Assembly (NCBI GenBank): GCA_015228875.1
Contig: JADGCS010000028.1
Location: forward strand, 1-42,781
Reading direction: 5' to 3'
DNA length: 42,781 nucleotides
Source: Deltaproteobacteria bacterium
Lineage (GTDB): Bacteria; UBA10199; JADGCS01
Shown here: one piece after another, positions 1-6,381 of the stretch
How positions within the stretch are numbered: position 1 is the stretch's first letter
Layout of the letters: each line of letters opens with the position of its first letter
Position numbers and translations under genes: made by a program
The notes under the pieces: model-generated
Database searches by the model: none
What the model saw: the letters and a program-made list of their open reading frames with translations, nothing else
What the model was told of the DNA's origin: nothing

Positions 1-131
1 CGAAGCTATTTGTTCACTGGCAGATGAATATTAAGCCGTCGATTGGATAATGGGAGCCGGATGAGCTGAGAGGTTCAAGTCCGGTTCTGAGAGAGCCCGT
101 GGGGGAGGTTCCCGCGGGCCACTCACCCTAC
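1..131 (+). mobile_element. Group II intron, 3' end (domains V and VI)
   Basis: Positions 54-87 form a 34-nt domain V. It starts GAGCCGG with the catalytic AGC triad at 55-57, pairs with CCGGTTC at 81-87, and has an upper stem closed by a GAGA (GNRA) tetraloop. Positions 91-124 fold as domain VI: GCCCG/CGGGC with a GAG/CTC base, and an unpaired A at about 121 is the likely branch point. The intron should end near 128-131 at a purine-pyrimidine such as AC. The rest of the intron lies upstream of the window. The lengths and motifs match bacterial retroelement introns. The exact 3' splice site is uncertain by a few bases. Confidence 0.87.
2..34 (+). CDS. C-terminal tail of probable intron-encoded reverse transcriptase (partial)
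   Basis: One frame is open from the window edge and reads EAICSLADEY before a TAA, about 20 bases before domain V. In bacterial group II introns the reverse transcriptase/maturase ORF lies in domain IV and stops shortly before domain V, so the position fits. Only ten residues are visible, so the assignment rests on position and not on any motif. Confidence 0.35.
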   Translation, partial: EAICSLADEY

Positions 132-132
132 C

Positions 133-423
133 AAATTGCGCTTTGTTAATCCTTCGGAAAAAGCGCGACCTTTTGCCCTGCAATACAAGGCTCCGGGGAC
201 TCTGTTGGCTGTGCTTGTTGTCAATGACAGACCCATTGGGTTTACATCTTCCGCAACAACGCACAACTATGATGATGATTTTGTCATCATCTTTCCAGAC
301 GGAAAAAATCTCACTGATACACGGGCAAATTCAATAGCTGCCTTTAGCTCAATTTTTTGGGGGCCAGACGGGAGTCCGATAGACATCTCAACAATGCCTC
401 GGGTTTCCTTTAACCAACCATAA
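133..423 (+). CDS. 3' exon of an unknown gene interrupted by the group II intron
   Basis: The frame opens directly at the predicted intron 3' end and runs about 96 codons to TAA at 421-423, with no ribosome binding site before its first possible start (TTG at 136). It is therefore best read as the downstream exon of a split gene. The protein part has two blocks, GTLLAVLVVNDRPIGFTSSA and DDFVIIFPDGKN, which look like beta-rich structure, and it ends PRVSFNQP. I do not recognise the family. Splicing would restore it to an upstream half outside the window. It could also be a relic. Confidence 0.55.
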   Translation, partial: KLRFVNPSEKARPFALQYKAPGTLLAVLVVNDRPIGFTSSATTHNYDDDFVIIFPDGKNLTDTRANSIAAFSSIFWGPDGSPIDISTMPRVSFNQP

Positions 424-437
424 TTTTAATCAATCAG

Positions 438-472
438 GTGCCAATACTTTCGGACCAAAAGTATGGTGGCAC
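438..472. repeat. REP-like hairpin
   Basis: GTGCCAATACTTT (438-450) pairs with AAAGTATGGTGGCAC (458-472), with a 2-nt bulge and a 7-nt loop. The GGTGCC head matches the GGTGCCAGGTACTTTTT words at 528 and 11891. It is probably a member of the same REP-like family. Confidence 0.6.
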
Positions 473-527
473 TTTAATATTAATAATACTTTAATAATAT
501 AAATCGAGTACCAGAGAACAAAAATCG

Positions 528-549
528 GGTGTCAGGTACTTTTTTTATA
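528..549 (+). repeat. REP-like word GGTGTCAGGTACTTTTTT
   Basis: A single copy of the motif that also occurs twice in tandem at 11891-11930, with one change (GTGTC for GTGCC) and followed by TATAA. Words like this are common around REP-associated transposases, but none is present in this window. Confidence 0.55.
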
Positions 550-560
550 ATCATACTTGC

Positions 561-589
561 TTGAGACTATTAGTTAACTATAGTATACT
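561..589 (+). promoter_or_regulatory. Sigma-70 type promoter of the HTH gene
   Basis: TTGAGA (561-566) and TATACT (584-589) are separated by 17 bases. Transcription would start near 596, ten bases before the ATG at 606. The spacer contains GTTAAC and ACTATAGT, near-palindromic words that could be an autoregulatory site for the HTH protein. Confidence 0.6.
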
Positions 590-605
590 AAAAATCAGAT
601 TACAT

Positions 606-1064
606 ATGTTTCTACAACAACTTAAAAACATAATGTTTTCGCAAGGATTGCTGATGTCTCACGTTGCTCAAAAAGCAGGGGTCACCAAAGCCGCTGTTTC
701 AAAATGGTTTTTTGGCTTTAAACCCAAGGATTTTATAAATGTAGAAACCCAAACAGTGGCCACGCTCGCAAAAAATCTGAATGTGGACCTGTGCGTTTTT
801 TTTGAAAATCAAAAAAATGTGGATCACTACAGAACCACTTTTCTTTGGGATAGCTTATTTGAATCTGTTGAGTCGTTTCTTTGGGCTATCAAACAAAAAC
901 GATCACCAGCCTTGGCGCGGCTGGTTGAAGTTCTGGGATTACATGAGGCTTCTCTGGTTGCGGGACCAGTCGTGATGCGTAAATTTCATCAGTACAAACA
1001 TTTCATCAAGCCCATCAGACGAAAACAAATGGAGGTTCTGTGGCCGCTATACTCAAAGACATAA
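606..1064 (+). CDS. XRE-type helix-turn-helix protein, antitoxin-like partner of AbiEii
   Basis: This 152-residue protein has an N-terminal helix-turn-helix (MSHVAQKAGVTKAAVSKWFF) and a C-terminal segment with AGPVVMRKFHQYKHFIKPIR and a terminal LWPLYSKT. That arrangement is typical of the small HTH gene found directly before AbiEii/AbiGii nucleotidyltransferase toxins (family knowledge). ATG 606 is chosen because an earlier in-frame TTG at 561 lies inside the promoter. The last 25 bases overlap the start of the broken toxin gene, a sign of translational coupling. It probably represses its own operon. With the toxin broken, it may survive as an orphan regulator or be decaying. Confidence 0.68.
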   Translation: MFLQQLKNIMFSQGLLMSHVAQKAGVTKAAVSKWFFGFKPKDFINVETQTVATLAKNLNVDLCVFFENQKNVDHYRTTFLWDSLFESVESFLWAIKQKRSPALARLVEVLGLHEASLVAGPVVMRKFHQYKHFIKPIRRKQMEVLWPLYSKT

Positions 1065-1355
1065 AACCGTTTGATAAGATATCTTCGCGTGTCACGCGTG
1101 CTTCACAATGCACGTTTTTGAAAAAAAAACTTTGTCGGCCAAAACACTGATTTGTGTCTTGTGGGTGGCACAGCACTCTCGGCTTACTATGCTGAACACC
1201 GCTATTCTTATGATCTTGATTTGTTCGCCGCCACTGACACGAGCTTTAAGGCAGCGACACAAGCTGTCAAAACAATCGACAGTGAAAATTATTCACTCAC
1301 ATGTTTTGGTGATGCAGAAAAAATTGCCCCCATCAGAAGTGAGCGTGGCCCTTAA
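1040..1355 (+). pseudogene. AbiEii-family nucleotidyltransferase toxin, frameshifted and truncated
   Basis: A GTG start at 1040, four bases after GGAGG and inside the end of the HTH gene, reads VAAILKDIKPFDKISSRVTR, which is the usual N-terminus of the family. The frame is lost at a run of nine A (1121-1129). In the next frame the nucleotidyltransferase core follows: LCLVGGTALSAYYAEHRYSY then DLDLFA, with the GG(T)AL and DLD metal-binding motifs. Removing one A would join the two parts. The core then stops at TAA 1353-1355. A further in-frame scrap, TDDEEIEVILKENEP, follows up to about 1401. Full-length relatives are roughly 200-300 residues, so the C-terminal half is gone as well. Confidence 0.78.
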
Positions 1356-1469
1356 ACAGACGATGAAGAGATTGAAGTGATTCTGAAAGAAAATGAGCCG
1401 TAAAAACCAGTTGTCCAGCAGCAATCTCGCTTTCTGGCATTTCAGATTTACATGTTGTTTTTATGATGA

Positions 1470-2372
1470 TCAATACACCCCGTATTCGATCATGTCCTTG
1501 CCTTTTCTTTTGGCAGAGTACATGAGCCTGTCGACATCGCCAAGGGCTTCATCTACGGTATCTGGCGGGTTTTGAAACGTGGCTACACCGATACTTAAGG
1601 TGACTGGCCAGTCGTTTTCTTTCATGGTATCCAGAATGGCAAACCTGATGCGGCTGATAAGCACCGAGATGCGTTCCTTGTTTGTCTCGGGAAAGAGGAT
1701 CGAGAATTCATCGCCGCCAAATCTGGCCATAAAATCGCAGGTTCTTATATTTTGCTTTAGTTTTTCTGTGGTGAGCCTGAGAAGCTGATCGCCCGTCTGG
1801 TGACCGTGTTTATCATTGACCTCTTTAAAATTATCGAGATCGATAAAGACCACAGTAAAGGCGTGTTTGTATCTTTTGGATCTTTCGATTTCGTTACTTA
1901 AGGTGGTGTAAAAAGAGCGCCTGTTGGCAGCGCCTGTGAGCGGATCAAGCTGTGCGAGACCCTTCTCGTGTTCCAGCCTTGACTTGAGGAGTCTCAGTAA
2001 AAGTACCATCAGGCAGAAAAAAAACACCGTGCCTAGTGAGTTCCAGATATGGGCAATCCACTGGCGGTAGGTAACAATGGTTTCGTAGTGGCTGAGTGTG
2101 AGCGAGACGCCGCCGAGGAACGCAAACAGAATTCCCAGATAGCGTGTGGTGTACCAAGTGACCAAACACACGGGGACAAGGTAAAACACGGAGAGTGAAA
2201 GTTTTTGGTGGACAAAGGTGTTTGCAATACCCGTAATGATAAGGATCACAAGGCCCAGAGCGGTGATAAAGGCGGTGCCTCTTTTTGAAAGAAAATCCGA
2301 GACGCGCTCAATCCTGATTTTAACAAGTTGATTGATATTGCCGTGAGGGGGCCCTGATCTGGTTTGTGCCAT
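1470..2372 (-). CDS. Membrane-bound diguanylate cyclase (GGDEF)
   Basis: This 300-residue protein has about three membrane segments (roughly residues 34-54, 60-95 and 112-130) in a small sensory region, then a GGDEF domain (about 138-297). The signature is RFGGDEFSILF with GGDEF at 219-223. An intact RxxD inhibitory site (RTCD, 210-213) sits five residues before it, so product inhibition by c-di-GMP is expected. The enzyme should make c-di-GMP from two GTP at the inner membrane. No clear Shine-Dalgarno sequence precedes the ATG. The gene stands alone between the toxin relic and the divergent aldo/keto reductase. Confidence 0.92.
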   Translation of the reverse strand: MAQTRSGPPHGNINQLVKIRIERVSDFLSKRGTAFITALGLVILIITGIANTFVHQKLSLSVFYLVPVCLVTWYTTRYLGILFAFLGGVSLTLSHYETIVTYRQWIAHIWNSLGTVFFFCLMVLLLRLLKSRLEHEKGLAQLDPLTGAANRRSFYTTLSNEIERSKRYKHAFTVVFIDLDNFKEVNDKHGHQTGDQLLRLTTEKLKQNIRTCDFMARFGGDEFSILFPETNKERISVLISRIRFAILDTMKENDWPVTLSIGVATFQNPPDTVDEALGDVDRLMYSAKRKGKDMIEYGVY

Positions 2373-2460
2373 TGTTTTTCAAAACGGTTGATTCAGGTAC
2401 CCACTTATGAGAGGAATAAACAGGTATCAAGGGATTTGTTTTTTATTAAGGAGGAGGATC

Positions 2461-3432
2461 ATGAAGTACAGAATTTTTGGCCGGACGGGCGAACAGGCCT
2501 CGGAGATTGGTGTGGGCACATGGACGATGGGCGGGATGTGGGGACCCAGAGAGGATCGCGAGGCAATCAACTCCATGCTGTGCGCGCTGGATCAGGGGGT
2601 TAATTTTATTGATACAGCGGCGGTGTATGGCGATGGGCACAGCGAGTCTCTCATAGCTTCGGCCTTTAAAGAGGCAAAAAAAAGGGTTTTTGTGGCGACC
2701 AAAGTACCTCCAAAAAATTTTCAGTGGCCTGCAAGGCACGATGTTTCAGTCTCCGAGACATTCCCCGCCGATCACATTATTAAAAGCACAGAGCAGAGTT
2801 TAAGAAACCTGCGCACGGATTGCGTTGATCTGCAGCAGCTGCATGTGTGGTCGGATAGCTGGCTTGCAACAACAGACTGGCTTGATGCGGTGGACATGCT
2901 TAAAAAACAGGGCAAGATCAGATTTTTTGGTGTTTCTATCAACGATCACGAACCCGATTCTGCCCTTAAAATGGTTGCAAGCGGTCGCATCGATGCGGTT
3001 CAGGTTATTTATAACATCTTTGATCAGACACCCGAAGAGGCACTTTTTCCGTTGTGTCAAAAACACAATGTGGCGGTGATTGTGAGGGTGCCGTTTGATG
3101 AGGGATCCCTCGCGGGGGCCTTGACCCCGGATCATCAATTTCACAAAAAGGATTGGCGCAGGCATTACTTTACACCCGAGCGCCTCAAAGAGACCTGTGA
3201 GCGGGTGGACAAACTTAAATTTCTGGTTCGCGATGAAATCAAAACCATGGCACAGGCGGCGCTTAAATTTTGTCTGTCGCACCCCACAGTCTCCACGGTG
3301 ATTCCGGGGATGAGGACAAAAAAACATGTCGACGACAACTGTGCCGTCTCCGACGGAAAACTATTAAGCAGCGAAGAACTTCAAGAACTAAAAAATCACG
3401 CGTGGTTTAGAAACTTCTACCCGGTGTGGTAG
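2461..3432 (+). CDS. Aldo/keto reductase
   Basis: A 323-residue cytoplasmic oxidoreductase, probably NADPH-dependent. The catalytic tetrad of the superfamily is visible: Asp51 and Tyr56 in FIDTAAVYGDG, Lys81 in VATKVPP and His128 in LQQLHVW. The C-terminal cofactor-binding block includes TVIPGMRTKKHV. The start is fixed by a strong AAGGAGGAGG eight bases upstream; an in-frame ATG 54 bases earlier lacks one. The substrate cannot be told. It is monocistronic, with a long inverted repeat just downstream. Confidence 0.9.
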   Translation: MKYRIFGRTGEQASEIGVGTWTMGGMWGPREDREAINSMLCALDQGVNFIDTAAVYGDGHSESLIASAFKEAKKRVFVATKVPPKNFQWPARHDVSVSETFPADHIIKSTEQSLRNLRTDCVDLQQLHVWSDSWLATTDWLDAVDMLKKQGKIRFFGVSINDHEPDSALKMVASGRIDAVQVIYNIFDQTPEEALFPLCQKHNVAVIVRVPFDEGSLAGALTPDHQFHKKDWRRHYFTPERLKETCERVDKLKFLVRDEIKTMAQAALKFCLSHPTVSTVIPGMRTKKHVDDNCAVSDGKLLSSEELQELKNHAWFRNFYPVW

Positions 3433-3475
3433 GATCATAAACCAACATCTCCAAACGCTGGAACACCGGATGATA

Positions 3476-3616
3476 TGCAATGCAAAAAACACGGTGATAA
3501 AAAAGTCGTGTGTAAACATAAGGATATAAAAAACATCATTTATATTTTTTAAAAAATGTTGTATTTATTACAGAATTTATCACCGTGTTTTTTGCATTGC
3601 AAAAAACACGGTGATG
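3476..3616. repeat. Long inverted repeat with a third arm copy
   Basis: A 26-base arm (3476-3501, TGCAATGCAAAAAACACGG then TGATAAA) is the exact reverse complement of 3576-3601. A third copy of the arm in the first orientation, with one change, overlaps the right end (3593-3615) through the palindrome TGCATTGCA. The AT-rich loop holds the palindrome ATTTTTTAAAAAAT (3543-3556). It lies between the reductase and the ATPase gene. It has no transposase and resembles a MITE-like or hairpin element. Confidence 0.8.
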
Positions 3617-3634
3617 ATTTAGTGTAACGGGGCC

Positions 3635-5068
3635 ATGCTTTTCAGCCGCAACCAAGAACTCCAGTTTCTCGAGAGTGTTGCCAAATCAAGAAAAAGCGAA
3701 TGGCTTTTTATCCGGGGGCGGCGGCGTATTGGTAAGACGTGGTTGTTAAAAAAATTCCAATCCCGTTCTGTCAGGACAAGGTTTTATATCGCCGGATCAA
3801 AAGGGGCGCGTCTCAGTGTCAAACTAAAAAACTTTGCAAAAGAATGGGACGCGTTTACCGGAAAGAAAGAGCTTTCAAGATACAATATCCTCGAATTAAG
3901 CTGGCTGATGATTTTTAGGCAGATTCACAGCCATGTCATCAAACACAAAAAGTCCCTTGTTATTATCCTCGATGAGATTCAGTGGCTTTCGAACGGTGGT
4001 GACTGCTTTAGCGGGGATCTCAAGTCCATCTGGGTGGAGTGGCAGCAGTCACGTTTGATCAAGGTGATTGTCTGCGGCTCGTCCACAAAATTCTTTAAAG
4101 AAGCAACCGGCGGTGAAGATAAAATGCTGCGCGGTTTGCAGACGCGGCCGCACCTGTGGGTCAACCCGATTTCTCCAAGGGAAATCAAACAAAAACTTCT
4201 GCGAGACTGGAGTGTGGCAGAAGCGGCCATGACATACATGATGGCGGGCGGTGTGCCCTATTATCTCGAAAGGCTTGACCCCGCAAAGGGATTTATACAC
4301 GCGATCAACGATGCTTTCTTTACGGCAGAAAACCACCTTCTCGATGAGATTGACGAACTCCTCAATTTTGATTTTAACAAGACAGGGATCAAGACAGTCA
4401 AGAGAATCCTTGCCACGCTGGGACAGGACGGCTGCACACAGGCAAATATTATTGCAAAGACGGGGCTTGCGCAGTCCACTGTTGGCGATCTGCTGGCAAA
4501 ACTCACAGCATACGATATTGTCTCTCTTAAAATACCCGCGGGAGGACCCCATCGGGCTGATCAGATTAAAGGTGTGCGGTATTACATGAAGGATTTTTTC
4601 CTTAACTTTTATTTTCAAATATTACGCAAGGCCGAGGCTCAGATCCGTCAGAATGATCACGCGCTTATTTTTCCGGTCGAGGCTGATCTCTCGCGACAAG
4701 GTTTGTACATGCCAAACTTTTCAGGAAAGGCCTTTGAGCTTTTTATTCGTTACCTTTTTGAGAGTGGCGAAATTCTTAAGACAAAATTTGCCAGAAAAAT
4801 CCTGTTGACCAGCCCCGGTTATGAGGTCCGTGATTATTGGGACAGGCAGCAGCAGATTGATCTGATCGTCGAGCATCAAAGGGACCGCCTGTCCCGCATC
4901 ATCGAATGCAAGTGGCAGGACTACCGACCTGCGTGGATCGATGAAACCCTATCCAAAAAATATCCCACCACAAATCAGATCAGGTACTATGTGGTTTCTC
5001 CCTCTGCCAGAACAGCAACATCAGATTCGCGCGTCATTTTTTTAAGTCTTAACGATTATTACCTGTGA
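3635..5068 (+). CDS. Archaeal-type AAA ATPase with C-terminal DUF234 nuclease-like domain
   Basis: This 477-residue protein has a P-loop GRRRIGKT (residues 28-35), a Walker B LVIILDEIQWL (Asp113-Glu114), a central winged-helix part around residues 265-320 (NIIAKTGLAQSTVGDLLAKL), and a C-terminal domain with IDLIVEH and IIECKW. The last two are the Asp and Glu-x-Lys of a PD-(D/E)XK-like fold, as in the ATPase/DUF234 family. Members are multicopy in archaea and scattered in bacteria, and their function is unclear. The ATG follows the long inverted repeat closely and has a weak ribosome binding site. The 3' end overlaps the convergent bioY by 20 bases. Confidence 0.85.
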   Translation: MLFSRNQELQFLESVAKSRKSEWLFIRGRRRIGKTWLLKKFQSRSVRTRFYIAGSKGARLSVKLKNFAKEWDAFTGKKELSRYNILELSWLMIFRQIHSHVIKHKKSLVIILDEIQWLSNGGDCFSGDLKSIWVEWQQSRLIKVIVCGSSTKFFKEATGGEDKMLRGLQTRPHLWVNPISPREIKQKLLRDWSVAEAAMTYMMAGGVPYYLERLDPAKGFIHAINDAFFTAENHLLDEIDELLNFDFNKTGIKTVKRILATLGQDGCTQANIIAKTGLAQSTVGDLLAKLTAYDIVSLKIPAGGPHRADQIKGVRYYMKDFFLNFYFQILRKAEAQIRQNDHALIFPVEADLSRQGLYMPNFSGKAFELFIRYLFESGEILKTKFARKILLTSPGYEVRDYWDRQQQIDLIVEHQRDRLSRIIECKWQDYRPAWIDETLSKKYPTTNQIRYYVVSPSARTATSDSRVIFLSLNDYYL

Positions 5069-5663
5069 GGGCCATTATCCTTGAGGCCGTGAGCGCGGCG
5101 AGTGTTGTTTTAATAATCTCTCCCGTTACAAACGGAAACAGGCCCATCGAGAGGATGTGCATCAGCGTGGGTTGTTTGCCCTGAACTGCAAAGGTCCACA
5201 GCGCGAGATGCAGAAGACCGGGGAGAAATATCAGGGTGTGCGCCACAAACATGATGAAAAGCATAAACGGAAAACTTTGAGACTGCCTGTATTTTTCCGA
5301 GATGTGGCCGACAAAAAACGCCGCGAGTATAAAACCAACCACATAACCCACAGTGGGCCCTGACAAAAAAGCGGCGCCGCCTGTCATGCCTGAAAACCAG
5401 GGGATGCCTGCCAAACCAAGTACCGCATAGATTACCTGACTTAGACTGCCCCATTTTTTTCCCAAAAGGACACCAGCCATCAGCACGGCAAAGGTCTGCC
5501 CTGTGACAGGGACAGGTGTAAAGGGCAGCGGGATTTTAATTTGCGCCATGATCCCGGTGACACAGGCAAATAGAATGGCGAGGACAATCTTTTGCGTGAG
5601 TGTGATCTCGGTGCGCCAGTTGATGATCAGGGGGAGTGTTTGTTGTGTGTGAGCAGAGGTCAT
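5049..5663 (-). CDS. bioY: BioY biotin transporter substrate-binding protein
   Basis: A 204-residue integral membrane protein with about six membrane helices. It carries the BioY signature around MAQIKIPLPFTPVPVTGQTF and the glycine-rich GMTGGAAFLSGPTVGYVVGF. BioY is the S component of an energy-coupling factor transporter and can take up biotin alone or with BioMN; no bioM or bioN is present here. The start is ATG 5663, preceded by GGAG at good spacing; an upstream TTG at 5675 is part of the leader. An inverted repeat around the promoter suggests repression by a biotin-responsive factor. Confidence 0.93.
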   Translation of the reverse strand: MTSAHTQQTLPLIINWRTEITLTQKIVLAILFACVTGIMAQIKIPLPFTPVPVTGQTFAVLMAGVLLGKKWGSLSQVIYAVLGLAGIPWFSGMTGGAAFLSGPTVGYVVGFILAAFFVGHISEKYRQSQSFPFMLFIMFVAHTLIFLPGLLHLALWTFAVQGKQPTLMHILSMGLFPFVTGEIIKTTLAALTASRIMALTGNNR

Positions 5664-5681
5664 AAGGTTCTCCAATAAAAA

Positions 5682-5716
5682 AATCGTGTGCCAAAGTTAT
5701 AACAGGACACACGATT
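5682..5716 (-). promoter_or_regulatory. bioY promoter with flanking inverted-repeat operator
   Basis: On the minus strand AATCGTGTG and CACACGATT form a perfect 9-bp inverted repeat with a 17-base spacer. The spacer contains TATAAC, a good -10 element. Arms either side of a -10 box are the layout of biotin operators bound by BirA. The half-site (AATCGTGTGnCC) does not match the common TTGTAAACC, so the identity of the regulator is inference. Confidence 0.5.
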
Positions 5717-5801
5717 AAGCAAGAATCAATTAGAGCCGTTATTGCCACAAGGCTTGTCGCGGGTTTTTTAAAAATGACACAGTTTTTCCGGCCTGTTTCT
5801 C

Positions 5802-5819
5802 ATGGGTGTTGACACCCAT
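5802..5819 (+). promoter_or_regulatory. Perfect 18-bp palindrome over a TTGACA element
   Basis: ATGGGTGT and ACACCCAT (8-bp arms, 2-base centre) overlap TTGACA at 5809-5814, a consensus -35 box. The -10 at the usual distance (TTTCAT, 5832-5837) is weak, which suits an activated or repressed promoter. It lies about 80 bases before the small ORF at 5898. Confidence 0.5.
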
Positions 5820-5897
5820 TGCCAATGCCGATTTCATGTTTCTTATCCTGTATGCGGCGATTGAAGTTTTTAGGTTTTTATTACGAGAGGAGCGATC

Positions 5898-6275
5898 ATG
5901 TTTGCGAATTCCATCTACAAAATCCCCGTGGCCGTTGAACCCTTTTTTTCACAACAGCGTCACCATGGTTTTCCGGTTCGCGCCGTACAGAATCAACCGC
6001 TCTTTGGCATGGAACAGAGACTGACGGCCTTGTGGCAAAGGGCCTTTGCCGTGCCCGCAGCAAGACCATTGCAAAGAGGTATCTGGGCAGTCTCCAGCAT
6101 AGACCCTGACACGATCGAGCGCATCCGTCACCCCTACGCCCCAAGGCATCCGTGGGAAGAACCCGCAAGAAGAAGGGAACAGCCTGTCCCGCAAAGGCGC
6201 GAGGAACCAAGGCTTCCCAACGACGGCGATCCCAAACCATGGGAGGATCCGGGTGACGGGATTTATGGGGGGTAA
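5898..6275 (+). CDS. Small proline/arginine-rich hypothetical protein
   Basis: A 125-residue protein starting after AGAGGAGCGATC, a good ribosome binding site. The N-terminal part is ordinary (MFANSIYKIPVAVEPFF). The C-terminal third is basic and proline-rich with many RR, EEP and PR pairs, and ends in acidic DGDPKPWEDPGDG, so it is probably disordered. No signal peptide or membrane segment is seen. I do not recognise it. A TTGACA with a palindromic operator upstream supports a real, regulated gene. Confidence 0.55.
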   Translation: MFANSIYKIPVAVEPFFSQQRHHGFPVRAVQNQPLFGMEQRLTALWQRAFAVPAARPLQRGIWAVSSIDPDTIERIRHPYAPRHPWEEPARRREQPVPQRREEPRLPNDGDPKPWEDPGDGIYGG

Positions 6276-6381
6276 AAGTGGGGGGGAACAACGCCTCTTG
6301 GAGCGTGTTGTGCGAATTTTTTCTGTTTGATACCCCGCAGCTTACACGGGGGCTCTTGGTTTATCTGGCCCTGCGTTTCCT

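Noticed and set aside
54-87. A tRNA T-loop, suggested by GGTTCAAGTCC
   Set aside because: The 34-nt fold, AGC triad and GNRA loop fit intron domain V exactly, and no acceptor or anticodon stem is present.
2800-3327. A 175-codon antisense frame in the aldo/keto reductase
   Set aside because: It is a complement shadow of a clearly conserved gene.
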